This document shows, piece after piece, positions 4,804 through 6,187 of a DNA stretch of 6,187 nt (position 1 is the stretch's first letter; each line of letters starts with the position of its first letter). Below the pieces are notes generated by a model. It searched no databases. It worked only from the letters and a program-made list of their open reading frames with translations, and was not told where the DNA came from. The position numbers and the translations under genes are program-made. The stretch is from Candidatus Gastranaerophilales bacterium (lineage in GTDB: Bacteria; Cyanobacteriota; Vampirovibrionia; Gastranaerophilales; Gastranaerophilaceae), in contig CALVER010000093.1 in the NCBI GenBank assembly GCA_944326625.1, positions 1 to 6,187 of the forward strand, in the 5' to 3' direction.

Positions 4804-6075
4804 ATGATTTCATATATTATTAACAGCGGATTAATTCTGGTTTTCATATTACTGTTTTTCATTACAAGAAAGACAAACAAACGCTGGTCAAAAATTAACG
4901 ATTATTTAGGAACTGTTACAAATACGGTTAATTCCGTACGCTACGGGAATTTAACAACTAAAATAGAAAAACTTGAACATCCTACATACCAGAATGTTAC
5001 GGACAGTATTAACAGGATGGTTGAAACCCTGAACGACCGCGAAAAAATGATTATCGAATATCAGGCGGAATTAATGCGCCAGAACAGGCTTCTGGAATCC
5101 GTTATTAATTCTTTATCCGACGGGATTTTGATTATAAACGAACATAATGACATTTTGCGTGCAACACCGAAGGTTTCCACCTGGTTCGGGGTAAAAGGCA
5201 AACACATTGTCGGCAAAAATATTTTTGAATTCATTGAAATTGCCGACGGTTTAAGTATTGATAAACTTAACGGCGATGATGTTTTTATAAAACACACTCC
5301 GACAAATAATTTTATTATAAGTTCGCAAAAGTTAAAAACCGACGACAAAAAGAATCGTTTTGTACTTTTGATTAAAGATGTTACAAACGAACGCGAAATC
5401 GAAACGCTTAAAGAAGATTTTGTGGCGACGCTGACCCATGACCTTAAAGTTCCGATTGTTGCCGAAGCCAATATTGTTGAATTTTTACTTGAAGGCAAGT
5501 TCGGAGAGATTACCGAAAAACAAAAGGTCGCGCTCCAAAACATGCAGGTTTCCAATAAAGAATTGATTGACCTTGTGCAAATCCTTCTTGAAACTTACAA
5601 AATTAAAGAGCATGGCATAAAACTTTTGAAAGAAACAATTGTACTGAACCCGTTTATAGAAGGAATAGTTGCCGAAATGCAGCCCATTGCAAACAAATCG
5701 GGCATAACCATAAATTTCAATCCCGAGAGAGCTTTGACCGTAAATGCGGATCCTATCCAGCTTAACCGCGTTATAAAAAATCTTATCTCAAACGCAATTT
5801 CACACAGCAACACAAAAGAATGCATTGACGTTAAAACAGGCGAACAAAAAGGATTTATCACAATTTCGGTTGTTGATTACGGACAGGGTATTTCGCAGGA
5901 AGAAATCAAAATGATATTTAACAAATACTATTCTGCAGCCAAAAAATTCCGCAAAATCGGAACCGGTCTGGGACTTTATTTATCGCAGCAAATAGCACTC
6001 TCACACGGCGGCGAAATTACGGTCGACAGCGAAGAAAACGTCAGAACCGAATTCTGCGTTAAACTGCCGGTGTAA
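4804..6075 (+). CDS. PAS-domain sensor histidine kinase, membrane-anchored
   Basis: This 423-residue two-component kinase has one N-terminal transmembrane helix (about 4-22) and no sizeable outer domain. A HAMP-like or helical linker and coiled coil run to about residue 95. A PAS domain follows (about 95-195, VINSLSDGILIINEHNDILR onward). The dimerisation domain has the phospho-acceptor His212 in TLTHDLKVPI. The ATPase domain carries N-box Asn326/Asn330, G1 Asp358-x-Gly360-x-Gly362, an F-box around IFNKYY and G2 GTGLGL (386-391), so all ATP-binding elements are intact. The signal is probably sensed in the cytoplasm through PAS. The residue four after the histidine is Val in place of the usual Thr/Asn. 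No response regulator is adjacent in the window. The stretch after the H-box (EGKFGEITEKQKVALQNM) resembles cyanobacterial kinases as I remember them. The start is the only ATG ahead of the membrane helix. Confidence 0.93.
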   Translation: MISYIINSGLILVFILLFFITRKTNKRWSKINDYLGTVTNTVNSVRYGNLTTKIEKLEHPTYQNVTDSINRMVETLNDREKMIIEYQAELMRQNRLLESVINSLSDGILIINEHNDILRATPKVSTWFGVKGKHIVGKNIFEFIEIADGLSIDKLNGDDVFIKHTPTNNFIISSQKLKTDDKKNRFVLLIKDVTNEREIETLKEDFVATLTHDLKVPIVAEANIVEFLLEGKFGEITEKQKVALQNMQVSNKELIDLVQILLETYKIKEHGIKLLKETIVLNPFIEGIVAEMQPIANKSGITINFNPERALTVNADPIQLNRVIKNLISNAISHSNTKECIDVKTGEQKGFITISVVDYGQGISQEEIKMIFNKYYSAAKKFRKIGTGLGLYLSQQIALSHGGEITVDSEENVRTEFCVKLPV

Positions 6076-6079
6076 TTTA

Positions 6080-6088
6080 TGCTATAAT
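6080..6088 (+). promoter_or_regulatory. Extended -10 upstream of comF-like gene (putative leaderless start)
   Basis: TGCTATAAT (6080-6088) is identical to the 9-mer in the kinase promoter. It ends 6 nt before the ATG at 6095, so initiation would fall on or beside the start codon. No Shine-Dalgarno site is present, and only a weak -35 (TTAAAC, 6059-6064, 18 bp spacing) lies inside the end of the kinase gene. Confidence 0.6.
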
Positions 6089-6094
6089 AAACCT

Positions 6095-6187
6095 ATGAAA
6101 GACAAATTACTGAGCCTGTTAGACTGGATTTATAAAAAGAAATGCTATTTTTGCAAAAGTTCAAAAGAGTCTGTGCGCATGTGCTCC
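6095..6187 (+). CDS. ComF-like phosphoribosyltransferase-family protein, N-terminal part
   Basis: Only the first 31 residues are present; the gene runs off the window. They read as a Leu-rich helix (KLLSLLDWIYKKK) followed by Cys17-x2-Cys20 and Cys30, the start of a zinc ribbon. This is the characteristic opening of ComF/GntX proteins (a LLDLLFPxxCxxC-type start), in which a zinc ribbon precedes a phosphoribosyltransferase domain. ComF acts in the cytoplasm during uptake of single-stranded DNA in natural transformation. The diagnostic PRTase motif lies outside the window, so the call rests on the N-terminus alone. It starts 20 nt after the kinase stop, on the same strand, and appears to have its own promoter. 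Confidence 0.65.
   Translation, partial: MKDKLLSLLDWIYKKKCYFCKSSKESVRMCS

Noticed and set aside
5061..5555. 164-residue antisense frame inside the histidine kinase gene
   Set aside because: Its Ser/Phe-rich composition is what the complement of a Lys/Glu-rich coding strand gives; there is no promoter or ribosome site.

Overview
The window is AT-rich, gene-dense bacterial DNA. It suggests a gut-type relative of cyanobacteria (Vampirovibrionia/Gastranaerophilales, formerly Melainabacteria). Two things point there, and both are inference from memory of these groups: a small protein beginning MRVTPISNINTKHITFGE, a style of N-terminus I associate with that lineage, and a histidine kinase whose dimerisation domain (THDLKVP) resembles cyanobacterial kinases. 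No 16S or ribosomal marker is present to settle it.

Left part (1-875): a plus-strand gene of unknown function (best start 78, no Shine-Dalgarno site, a -10 box 7 nt upstream) runs to 782. It ends against a hairpin and converges on the terminator of the next, minus-strand gene.

Middle (876-1540): a 94-residue minus-strand protein is driven by a near-consensus promoter and has a perfect Shine-Dalgarno site that can fold into a small hairpin. Behind it lies about 280 bp without a coding gene. This stretch has a plausible plus-strand promoter whose -35 overlaps the -35 of the small gene, and it ends in a plus-strand intrinsic terminator with no plus-strand reading frame in front of it. I read it as a candidate non-coding RNA of about 250 nt.

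Right-centre (1541-4754): a tight minus-strand operon runs in the order KdsC-like HAD phosphatase, TPR-repeat protein, aspartate kinase (lysC). The genes overlap by 16 bp and 4 bp, and the first two start with UUG. lysC carries a well-placed internal ribosome site and ATG at codon 248, as expected for the alpha/beta type of aspartokinase.

Right (4804-6187): a PAS-containing, membrane-anchored sensor histidine kinase is divergent from the operon. The two promoters share one palindromic extended -10 element (TGCTATAATTATATCA). A ComF-type protein with an N-terminal zinc ribbon begins 20 nt after the kinase and is cut by the window edge. It too has an extended -10 ending 6 nt before its ATG, so its message may be leaderless.

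The genes do not form one obvious pathway. The phosphatase suggests KDO or nonulosonate surface sugars, lysC feeds the lysine/threonine/methionine and diaminopimelate pathways, and the kinase is an orphan here. The unusual content is mostly in promoter and start-site architecture.
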